From: an uncultured Lachnospiraceae bacterium
GTDB lineage: Bacteria > Bacillota > Clostridia > Lachnospirales > Lachnospiraceae
Direction of reading: 5' to 3'
NCBI GenBank assembly: GCA_910577445.1
Contig: CAJTMZ010000098.1
Span: 1-15,558, forward strand
DNA length: 15,558 nt
The position numbers were made by a program, and so were the translations under genes. Position 1 is the stretch's first letter, and each line of letters begins with the position of its first letter. Of the stretch, positions 7,341-13,005 are shown piece after piece. The notes under the pieces were generated by a model. The model was not told where the DNA came from and made no database searches. It saw only the letters and a program-made list of their open reading frames with translations.

Positions 7341-8438
7341 TTAGTAAGTGTATTTTACAGTATATTTGCTTCCGTCTCCGATATATTTTTCAACGGACGA
7401 GCGGCTGTTGCCGGCAGCGAGAGTGGGGTCCATTAAAGACCAGTGCTTTCCGTCAAACTGGATAATATTGTCTACCCAGCCGATTTCCGTGAGATAAACG
7501 CTAATCCATGCGTGGTAAGCGTCGCCGGAATAACCGATTTGGAGTCTTGTGGGAATCGCCTGAGAGCGGAGCATCGCCACCATAAGGGATGCATAGTCGA
7601 AACAAATGCCTTTTTTGCTCTTAAGCGTTCTGTCAACGTCGGGAAGGTAGCCGGAGGTAACGGAAGCGGCCAGCTCTTCATCGTAAGTGATATTCTGAAT
7701 CACATAAAGATATACCTGCTCCACAAAATTCAAATCGCCGGAAGACTTGTTTGAAAGCTGCGCCGCAAGAGACACGGCGTCGTCCTCCCCGGTAAACCAT
7801 GCGTACTGATTCGGGTATAAAAAGGGACGAAATTCGTCCGCTATGGTAACATTGACCTCCTGGGACAATACCAGCGCGTACATATCGTCGTAGGCGTTTT
7901 CCAGAATATCCAGACGGTATTTGCCGTTTCCTTTAGATAACGGGAAGGTTTCATAAGCGCCGTCGGCGGCCAGCGTATAGGTATAAACGGTTGAATCAGG
8001 AACGGTGACCTGAAGCTTTACCTTGGAAGCGCTTCCGCTGTAGCGGACCATCACATAACCCTCCGACGTGTTGGACGCGTCAATGGAAATGTTATTGTCT
8101 CCATAAGTCAACGTACCGGAAGCCTCGGGAACAAGGCATTTGGAAACGGTGGCGCGCTTCTTGCCGGAATTGCCGGCTTTTTTGTCTTTTGACTTGCCGT
8201 CGTTTTTTTTGAATATCGCACGGGCTGTCTGGGTGTCGTCACTGTCAGTGCTTAAAGGCACGTTGGCGACAGAATCGTCGGTATTTAAGCCATCGTCAAA
8301 GCCCGCTTCCGCGCTTTCGGATTCCCTGCTGCCGGCAGCTTCTGACTGGGAACCGTCGGCGGGAGAAGCGCACCCGGAAAAAATGACTGTAGAAGTCAAT
8401 ATAAGAAATACACAGAGCAGGAAAGATTTTCTGTGCAT
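7341..8438 (-). CDS. Transglutaminase-like lipoprotein
   Basis: Predicted secreted, lipid-anchored protein of 365 residues. The ATG at 8438 gives a compact signal peptide ending in VIFSGC, with the lipidated cysteine at 23; Phe at -3 is less common but tolerated. AAAGGGG lies about 9 bases upstream. An in-frame ATG 28 codons earlier would bury the signal peptide and overlap the promoter, so it was not used. After a Ser/Glu/Asp-rich linker (24-100) comes a beta-rich domain (about 100-200) and a C-terminal transglutaminase-like core (about 230-345) with the full Cys-His-Asp triad: C279 in GICFDYASLM, H309 in YHAWISVYL and D337 in MDPTL. Such domains act as cysteine proteases or cross-linking enzymes. 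It is the first gene of the pilus operon, which suggests action on pilins or on the envelope around the machine. Confidence 0.9.
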   Translation of the reverse strand: MHRKSFLLCVFLILTSTVIFSGCASPADGSQSEAAGSRESESAEAGFDDGLNTDDSVANVPLSTDSDDTQTARAIFKKNDGKSKDKKAGNSGKKRATVSKCLVPEASGTLTYGDNNISIDASNTSEGYVMVRYSGSASKVKLQVTVPDSTVYTYTLAADGAYETFPLSKGNGKYRLDILENAYDDMYALVLSQEVNVTIADEFRPFLYPNQYAWFTGEDDAVSLAAQLSNKSSGDLNFVEQVYLYVIQNITYDEELAASVTSGYLPDVDRTLKSKKGICFDYASLMVAMLRSQAIPTRLQIGYSGDAYHAWISVYLTEIGWVDNIIQFDGKHWSLMDPTLAAGNSRSSVEKYIGDGSKYTVKYTY

Positions 8439-8493
8439 ATGGCAGAACCCCTTTCGTAAAAATTTTGTAATGAATGCAGAACATAATAAGTTA

Positions 8494-8522
8494 AGTATAA
8501 CACCAAAGAACGCATCAAACAA
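8494..8522 (-). promoter_or_regulatory. Promoter of the seven-gene pilus/transglutaminase operon
   Basis: On the minus strand TTGTTT (8517-8522), a 17-base spacer and TATACT (8494-8499) are seen. The spacer ends TGT, so the -10 is of the extended type (TGnTATACT). Transcription would begin near 8487, about 50 bases before the lipoprotein start. No convincing promoter was seen in the short gaps between later genes (largest 31 bases), so the seven genes probably share this one. Confidence 0.65.
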
Positions 8523-8588
8523 GAAAAAATTTAGGCTCTGATGGGCATGGGAGGGGCGGTGTCTGTCTGCAGTCCCGTTAGGTATCTA

Positions 8589-8617
8589 TTGACAATTACA
8601 AAGACATGATTAATAAT
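8589..8617 (+). promoter_or_regulatory. Candidate sigma-A promoter, distal, for the small ORF or Rpn unit
   Basis: TTGACA (8589-8594), 17 bases and AATAAT (8612-8617). The -35 is perfect and the -10 matches at five of six positions. It would transcribe the small ORF at 8679 and could read on to the Rpn-like gene. It lies about 70 bases from the divergent pilus-operon promoter. Confidence 0.5.
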
Positions 8618-8678
8618 CTATTGAAATTAAGAGAGTTTGCGTCCGTCCTGTTAAGGAAACGCGAAAGTGGAGAAAAAG

Positions 8679-8846
8679 GTGAAAAAAAGACGTATGTTAA
8701 AGAAATATGACGGGATGAAATACGAATGGTTGAGAGATGCCAAAAAGTTTATATACATTATTACATTTAATAAAAATTTAATTGACAACCGTTCAGAAAA
8801 AACATACAATAACGTTATAAAAAATGTGGAAATCAGTTCGACTTGA
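8679..8846 (+). CDS. Possible small protein of 55 residues, unknown
   Basis: GTG at 8679 has GGAG (8669-8672) 6 bases upstream, and an in-frame ATG follows at 8694, so the product is 55 or 50 residues. It is basic at the N-terminus (VKKRRMLKKYDGMKYEW), has an aromatic/hydrophobic middle (KFIYIITFN) and ends NVEISST. It is downstream of a good promoter (8589-8617), but its 3' half overlaps another strong promoter (8782-8810) and base composition is more AT-rich than that of the known genes here. It may be a real small peptide, a gene remnant or chance. I do not recognise it. Confidence 0.3.
   Translation: MKKRRMLKKYDGMKYEWLRDAKKFIYIITFNKNLIDNRSEKTYNNVIKNVEISST
8782..8810 (+). promoter_or_regulatory. 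Strong promoter of the Rpn-like gene
   Basis: TTGACA (8782-8787), a 17-base spacer and TACAAT (8805-8810): a perfect -35 and a five-of-six -10, set in AT-rich DNA with an A-tract in the spacer. The perfect palindrome ATAACGTTAT (8809-8818) overlaps the end of the -10 and the expected start site and could be an operator. The predicted transcript has a leader of about 170 bases before the ATG at 8989. Confidence 0.7.
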
Positions 8847-8988
8847 CGAATCCGGTCAGGCAGAATATCTTTGGCACATCGCCAGTATTTTCACGGGAAA
8901 TTTATATTGGCGAAGCCGGAAGCAATAAAGGGTAAGAGAAGTTCTTCTTCTTTGATAAGGAAGCGGCTTTGCCGGAAAGAGAGGAAGA
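8817..8988 (+). ncRNA. Structured 5' leader of the Rpn-like mRNA with a Shine-Dalgarno-sequestering stem
   Basis: Two foldable units are seen. First, TCGCCAGTAT (8879-8888) pairs with ATATTGGCGA (8904-8913) over 10 bp with one G-U, capped by TTTC/GAAA (8889-8892 with 8897-8900). TCCGG (8851-8855) with CCGGA (8916-8920), or GGC with GCC, can close it. Second, the pyrimidine tract TTCTTCTTCTTT (8942-8953) pairs with the purine-rich ribosome binding site and start region (8976-8989) through 5 bp and 6 bp around a 1x3 internal loop, enclosing the mini-hairpin CGGC-TTT-GCCG (8964-8974). AGAAG at 8937-8941 could compete for the same pyrimidine tract. It matches no riboswitch I know. Folding is by eye. 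Confidence 0.5.
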
Positions 8989-9897
8989 ATGGATGGAACC
9001 AGAGAAAAGAAAGATATTGTAGAGAAAGAATTTGTAGCCTTCCCTGATGTCGCGGCAGATGTTATCAATGTATTGCTGTATCAGGGGGAAGAGGTGGTCA
9101 TGGCAGACAGCTTATGGCCGGGCCCCACGGAGACCGTGTATGAAAGCGAAGAACGGTTGAAAAATCAGTTTGAGGATTTATGCAGATACAGATTTGCAGA
9201 CGGCGTAATCCAGTTGATGTACCTGATTGCAAATCAGAGCCGCACAGACGGAAAAATGCTGCTTCGGAAAGCAGGCTATACAGGCGGTATATACCGGGAA
9301 CAATATGAAGGAAAGGCAAAGGATACTTATCCGGTTATAGAGTTTGTGCTATACTGGGGGCTCCCCAGGTGGAGGAGCGGACGAAGCATCCGCCAGCTAT
9401 TCGGGAAAAAAAGTCTTTTGGATAAGGAGTGGGAATATATAGATAACCTGGAGCTTCACGTATTTGAAATGCGTTATCTGCCAAAAGAAACGAGAGAGCT
9501 TTTCAGGAGCGATATGCGAATCGTGGTTGATTACCTTGCGGAGGGCGAGCGCTACCGTTCAGAGAGGAAAATTGTACATAAGGCGGCGTTAATCAAAATG
9601 ATTAAGGCGCTTTCAGGAGAAAGCGACACAGACGGGGTGGAGAACTGGCTAAAGGAACAGGAAATCGGAGAGGAGGATGAAATTACAGTGTGTGAATTAT
9701 TTGACCAGTATGAACGAAAAGGAAGAAGGGAAGGAATAGAGCGTGGCGAAGCCAGTCGTCTTGTCAGGGACGTGGAAAATGCCATGAGATTTTTTCAGGT
9801 AACCTTAGAGAGGGCCTGCGAGGGTCTGGGAACAACGGTCCATGGATATGAGCAGGCCAGACAAATCTGCGGCAGTAAGCAGGAAGCGGCTATTTGA
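8989..9897 (+). CDS. Rpn-like PD-(D/E)xK nuclease/transposase family protein (Transposase_31-like)
   Basis: A 302-residue protein resembling proteins annotated in Lachnospiraceae as Rpn family recombination-promoting nuclease/putative transposase. Rpn proteins are DNA endonucleases linked to RecA-independent recombination and, in E. coli, phage defence. Family-like stretches are DVAADVINVLLYQGEEV (20-36), EDLCRYRFADG (62-72), YLIANQSRTDGKMLLRKAGY (78-97), YPVIEFVLYWG (114-124) and SDMRIVVDYLAEG (174-186). The C-terminal 70-80 residues are a separate charged helical region (ERKGRREGIERGEA). The position where Rpn nucleases carry an E-x-Q type catalytic element reads A81-N-Q83 here, so activity is doubtful. 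The ATG is preceded by GAGAGGAAG at close spacing. The gene has a strong promoter, a structured leader and its own terminator, so it is an autonomous unit. Family moderately sure, function not. Confidence 0.82.
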   Translation: MDGTREKKDIVEKEFVAFPDVAADVINVLLYQGEEVVMADSLWPGPTETVYESEERLKNQFEDLCRYRFADGVIQLMYLIANQSRTDGKMLLRKAGYTGGIYREQYEGKAKDTYPVIEFVLYWGLPRWRSGRSIRQLFGKKSLLDKEWEYIDNLELHVFEMRYLPKETRELFRSDMRIVVDYLAEGERYRSERKIVHKAALIKMIKALSGESDTDGVENWLKEQEIGEEDEITVCELFDQYERKGRREGIERGEASRLVRDVENAMRFFQVTLERACEGLGTTVHGYEQARQICGSKQEAAI

Positions 9898-9903
9898 AAA
9901 GGC

Positions 9904-9932
9904 GGCCCTGAAATGAATGCAGGGCCCTTTTT
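9904..9932. terminator. Bidirectional intrinsic terminator between the Rpn-like and XRE genes
   Basis: GGCCCTG (9904-9910) and CAGGGCC (9920-9926) form a perfect 7-bp stem with a 9-base loop, followed by C and five T residues on the plus strand. On the minus strand the stem is followed by GCC and a short U-tract. It lies 6 bases after the Rpn stop and touches the stop codon of the convergent XRE gene. Confidence 0.85.
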
Positions 9933-10707
9933 ACTCATATTTTTTTCCCACAATCCAAACAGGAACAAACAATCCAGCCAGATAAGCGGCTAAAATGATA
10001 TTCTGAGCCGCGAGGGAAAACCAGAATCCAAGGGGGATTACCGACGCCAATGTGCAGAGAACAGGAATTACAATCAGGGAAATCAGGGTCCATCTTCTCA
10101 GATATCTGACAATATGCGGCCAGTTGCTGTTGTTAAAGCGCATACCGGGAACGTTCATGTCGAAAATGCCGTCGTTGTATGCGCTGATTTCGTTCTCGTC
10201 ATAGTAGGCAGGGAGTTTCTCCTTCACAAAAAACCAGAAATAGATTCCAAATATAAAGCTTAATCCTTCCATTACAATAAGACTCGAGGAGAATGCGCCG
10301 GTGCCGGCATAAGATGAGAGCAATATGCCGATAAGCAGTTCCAGTAAGGCCAGAATGCTGCATCCGCCAAAAAGGGTAATGGATTTTTTTAATCGGGCTT
10401 TTCTTTTCTCAGGGTTATCCTCTGAAAGTGTTAACGCTTTTTTGACGAGAACCTCTACCTGTTCCGGATTCATTTTTGAGGCGGAATTAAGTTTTTGGCC
10501 TTCCAAAAGTTCTGTGACGGAAACTTCCAGTATTTCGGCAAGGGGAATTAAGAGGGAAATATCAGGCATACTTAAAGCCCGTTCCCATTTGCTTACGGCC
10601 TTATCTGAAACAAATAATTTCGCGGCAAGTTCTTTTTGGGTAAATCCTTTTTCTTTCCGCCGTTCGGCGAGAAATGTTCCAAAAGCTGATTTGTCAAGTT
10701 CAAACAT
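9931..10707 (-). CDS. Membrane-anchored XRE-family transcriptional regulator
   Basis: A 258-residue protein with an N-terminal XRE/Cro-type helix-turn-helix (about 8-70; TQKELAAKLFVSDKAVSKWERALSMPDIS region) joined by a charged linker (71-108) to a C-terminal domain with four predicted membrane helices (about 112-132, 142-161, 206-227, 232-254). A conserved-looking hydrophilic loop (residues 166-200, with YNDGIFDMNVPG and FNNSNW) lies between helices 2 and 3. The architecture suggests a one-component regulator that senses a membrane or extracytoplasmic signal. GGAG lies 7 bases before the ATG. The gene is divergent from the Asp-box/metallopeptidase unit and convergent with the Rpn gene, so it may control the divergent unit, itself, or targets elsewhere. 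No target is proven. Confidence 0.88.
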   Translation of the reverse strand: MFELDKSAFGTFLAERRKEKGFTQKELAAKLFVSDKAVSKWERALSMPDISLLIPLAEILEVSVTELLEGQKLNSASKMNPEQVEVLVKKALTLSEDNPEKRKARLKKSITLFGGCSILALLELLIGILLSSYAGTGAFSSSLIVMEGLSFIFGIYFWFFVKEKLPAYYDENEISAYNDGIFDMNVPGMRFNNSNWPHIVRYLRRWTLISLIVIPVLCTLASVIPLGFWFSLAAQNIILAAYLAGLFVPVWIVGKKYE

Positions 10708-10750
10708 AAGATTTCTCCTTATAAAATATTTTCAGGTATTTACAAATCAT

Positions 10751-10779
10751 ATTTTAAGATTCTTTCATTAAAATGGCAA
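10751..10779 (-). promoter_or_regulatory. Promoter of the membrane-anchored XRE gene
   Basis: On the minus strand TTGCCA (10774-10779), 17 bases and TAAAAT (10751-10756). Expected start near 10744, giving a leader of about 37 bases to the ATG at 10707. A TATAAG further downstream is too close to the ribosome binding site to serve as a -10. Confidence 0.6.
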
Positions 10780-10782
10780 TCG

Positions 10783-10832
10783 ACCAGCGGTAGAAACAGG
10801 CGGTTTCATCTGGAAGAAACGGAGCGGCTGGT
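10783..10832. promoter_or_regulatory. Nested inverted repeats between divergent promoters, possible XRE operator
   Basis: GAAAC (10793-10797) and GTTTC (10803-10807) form an inverted repeat with a 5-base centre, and a third GAAAC is at 10816-10820. Around them ACCAGC (10783-10788) and GCTGGT (10827-10832) form an outer inverted pair; its right arm reaches the -10 region of the plus-strand promoter. The position next to the XRE promoter and over the divergent promoter suits an operator. Evidence is symmetry and position only. Confidence 0.35.
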
Positions 10833-10839
10833 ATATAAT
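10811..10839 (+). promoter_or_regulatory. Promoter of the Asp-box/metallopeptidase/LacI unit
   Basis: TATAAT (10834-10839) is a perfect -10; the -35 at 17 bases (TGGAAG, 10811-10816) is weak. An overlapping TGG-TATATA register could act as an extended -10. Start expected near 10846, about 34 bases before the TTG at 10880. The weak -35 suggests need of an activator or low basal output. Confidence 0.5.
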
Positions 10840-10879
10840 AGACAAGTCAAAGAGGCGTTTCTTAAAAGCAGAGGTATTT

Positions 10880-12328
10880 TTGCGGGACAGGAATAAAGAA
10901 AAGTATGGAGCGAAAACAGAGATGGAAAATAAAAAAGGTAAATATAAATTGGTTATCATTCTTGTGGCGTGCGTGGCGGCCGTGGCAACGGGAGTGCGTC
11001 TTCATTGGGGAGAGGACGTCGGTTTTCAAAAAAGGCATCACAAAATAAAGCGGATGGAAATTCCAAAGGACACAGGAAAGGAATGGACAGAAGCCGAAAC
11101 AGAGGCGGCGGAGCAAATATTAAAAAAGAGGTACGGTGATGAACTTGAGCGCGTGTCGGTGGAAACGGAATATGCAGATACAGGAGAAAAAATAACGGTA
11201 GTTACCTATTGGCTGCCCGGTACAAGGACTGCCGACAAGGGTTTTTATTTTCAGGTAAAAAGCGGCTCGGAAAATTTCGATAATTTTCCCTTTCAGCTTA
11301 TGAAAAACGATGCGCAGAGGTTTTTTAACGGTAAAAACAGAGCCTTCGGACTCTATTCCCCGGACGACGGCGTGATGTATGATGCGTCGGACACAAGGTG
11401 GGATACGGAAAGCTGTCCGGGGGAGACGGATATGCTTTATGTAAGCTGTTACAGGGAGGAGGATATTGATTCATGTGCCGCGGATATTGCGGACTGGCTG
11501 ATTTATGCCGCCGGGGATGAAAGGTATTTTCTGCAAAACGGGATGGTGGAGGGAAAGGAAACCGACCCTTTCAGAAACATTTGGATTATCACGCCGAAAT
11601 CCCATTATCGGATAGCTGTCAACGAGGCTGTGGACAAAATTAAGGAGGAACCGTGGGAAGAGGTGCAGCGGGCGGTCGCGCGGGCAATCGTGGAAACGGA
11701 CGGCGCATATCATATCTGGGAGACGGACGGCTCTGACGGAACGAAGGACGGGGGAGAAGGAGGAACGGAGAGCGCTTCTGAGGAAGAATGGGAAAAAGAA
11801 TTTTTTGAGCGGTATCAGGGGGATTTCGAAAGGGAATGCGAGCTGGAGGACGGCCGGATTCGCTACCGGATGGTGGTGCTAGATGCGGCGGCGGGAAGCC
11901 GATGGTATGGACTGTTAAAGAGTAAGGACAGGGGGATTTCCTGGAAGGTAGTTTCCAGTTCTCCTTTTGGGGGAGATATGGGAATGGGCATTGAGTTTAC
12001 CTTCCTTGACGAAACGCTTGGTTTTGCCACGCTGAGCCACAACGGCGGGGACGAGGCGGACCTTTATGTGACGGAAAACGGCGGAGAGAGCTACCAGCGG
12101 GCCGTGATTCAGGGGCTTGAGGTGACGCTTGAGGACGGATATCTGTATAATCCCTATGATTTTCCGCAGATGCCTTACGAGGAGAACGGAAAGCTGTACG
12201 TGCTTTGCGGGCAGGGAGCCGACGGGGATTATGACGGCGGGGATGCGGCCGGAATGGCGTTATTTGAATCGACGGACGGCGGCCACATCTTTTCCTATAA
12301 GGAAATACGAAAGGGGGAGGAAGAGTGA
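10880..12328 (+). CDS. Membrane-anchored protein with Asp-box (BNR-like) motifs, unknown function
   Basis: A 482-residue protein I do not recognise as a named family. It has a basic N-terminus and one membrane helix (about 23-40), then an extracytoplasmic or lumen-side region (50-280), a Gly/Asp/Glu-rich linker (281-303), and a C-terminal domain with three Asp-box-like motifs: SKDRGISW (348-355), TENGGESY (398-405) and STDGGHIF (464-471). Asp boxes occur in sialidase and YCF48-like beta-propellers, so the C-terminus may be a partial propeller used for binding; no catalytic residues are recognised. The TTG at 10880 is used because GAGG (10871-10874) sits 5 bases before it; the in-frame ATG at 10922, with GGAG 11 bases upstream, is a real alternative and would remove 14 residues. 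The stop overlaps the next start (GTGA), so the product is likely made together with the metallopeptidase-like protein. Confidence 0.85.
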   Translation: MRDRNKEKYGAKTEMENKKGKYKLVIILVACVAAVATGVRLHWGEDVGFQKRHHKIKRMEIPKDTGKEWTEAETEAAEQILKKRYGDELERVSVETEYADTGEKITVVTYWLPGTRTADKGFYFQVKSGSENFDNFPFQLMKNDAQRFFNGKNRAFGLYSPDDGVMYDASDTRWDTESCPGETDMLYVSCYREEDIDSCAADIADWLIYAAGDERYFLQNGMVEGKETDPFRNIWIITPKSHYRIAVNEAVDKIKEEPWEEVQRAVARAIVETDGAYHIWETDGSDGTKDGGEGGTESASEEEWEKEFFERYQGDFERECELEDGRIRYRMVVLDAAAGSRWYGLLKSKDRGISWKVVSSSPFGGDMGMGIEFTFLDETLGFATLSHNGGDEADLYVTENGGESYQRAVIQGLEVTLEDGYLYNPYDFPQMPYEENGKLYVLCGQGADGDYDGGDAAGMALFESTDGGHIFSYKEIRKGEEE

Positions 12329-13005
12329 ATCAGATAGGGGCTTTTTTATATCGCATAGGGGTTACCGATATTTTCGGGCTGCTCTCTCTTATCGGATTTG
12401 GATGGTTTTTAATCCGGCGTTTTATACTGCGCAAGCCGCCGGCTCCCGTGGGCAGTAAGACGGTTCCGAGGGAGCTTTTGCAAAGCTGTGTGGCGCTTCT
12501 TGAAAAGAAGGAAAGGAAAAGCTTCGGGGAATATGTGATACCTGACGAGATTGTCCGGGGCCTGTCCGTAAACGTCAAAGACGAAGAGTATTTAAAGAAG
12601 CTTTTGTGCAGTATCTGCGGGCATCTTGGAATCAACGGCGATTTCATAAAGCTGATTACGGAGGAAGTGCCTGTGCCGGAACGGGCCGGACAGATAAATA
12701 CGGATTTGGCCCGGACTACGATACGGCTGGAAGTAAAGTCCTATTACACGCTGGATGTGGTGGCCGCCGTGCTTGCCCATGAGGCAATCCACCTGCATTT
12801 ATATTATGAAGGGATTTATCTGCGGGATACCTGGGAAAATGAAATCCTTACGGATACCGCGGCGGTATACTGCGGATTCGGGGAATATATTTACCGGGGG
12901 TATGCGGTGATGAGAGGCGAGTTTGCCTTTTCTTATCAGAAGGTGGGCTATATCAGGCAGGACGACGTAAAATATATCCGGTGGTTAATGAATCATGGAG
13001 AATGA
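12325..13005 (+). CDS. Membrane-anchored HExxH metallopeptidase-like protein
   Basis: A 226-residue protein with one N-terminal membrane helix (about 15-32) followed by basic residues, so the body is probably cytoplasmic. The zinc-peptidase motif HEAIH is at 152-156 in VLAHEAIHLHLYYEG, and downstream acidic residues in WENEILTDTAAVYCGFG (E171, E173, D177) could supply the third zinc ligand, as in gluzincin-type enzymes. The segment YQKVGYIRQDDVKYI (204-218) follows. The protein matches no family I can name. GTG start at 12325 overlaps the stop of the upstream gene, with GGAGG 4 bases before it, which implies translational coupling. Its last 11 bases overlap the LacI-type gene. Substrate unknown; the Asp-box protein and the regulator encoded beside it are the obvious candidates to test. 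Confidence 0.85.
   Translation: MNQIGAFLYRIGVTDIFGLLSLIGFGWFLIRRFILRKPPAPVGSKTVPRELLQSCVALLEKKERKSFGEYVIPDEIVRGLSVNVKDEEYLKKLLCSICGHLGINGDFIKLITEEVPVPERAGQINTDLARTTIRLEVKSYYTLDVVAAVLAHEAIHLHLYYEGIYLRDTWENEILTDTAAVYCGFGEYIYRGYAVMRGEFAFSYQKVGYIRQDDVKYIRWLMNHGE

Larger units (their letters stand above)
8439..8988. other. 550-base AT-rich intergenic region between the pilus operon and the Rpn-like gene
   Basis: No large gene is present. Contents from left to right: the leader and promoter of the minus-strand pilus operon (to 8522), a stretch without a recognised signal (8523-8588), a plus-strand promoter (8589-8617), a weak hairpin near 8637-8666 (GCGT/ACGC and TCCT/AGGA arms), a possible small ORF (8679-8846), a second strong promoter (8782-8810) and the structured leader to 8988. 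The stretch 8680-8825 is markedly more AT-rich than the flanking genes, as seen in regulatory or acquired DNA. Confidence 0.7.

Noticed and set aside
8439..8522. Upstream extension of the transglutaminase-like lipoprotein to an ATG at 8522
   Set aside because: The extension would place 28 residues before a normal lipoprotein signal peptide and overlaps the -10/-35 of the operon promoter; the ATG at 8438 has a suitable ribosome binding site.
8989..9897. Mobile element boundaries around the Rpn/Transposase_31-like gene
   Set aside because: No terminal inverted repeats or target-site duplication were found at the edges; the gene has a normal promoter and terminator and looks like a stand-alone locus.
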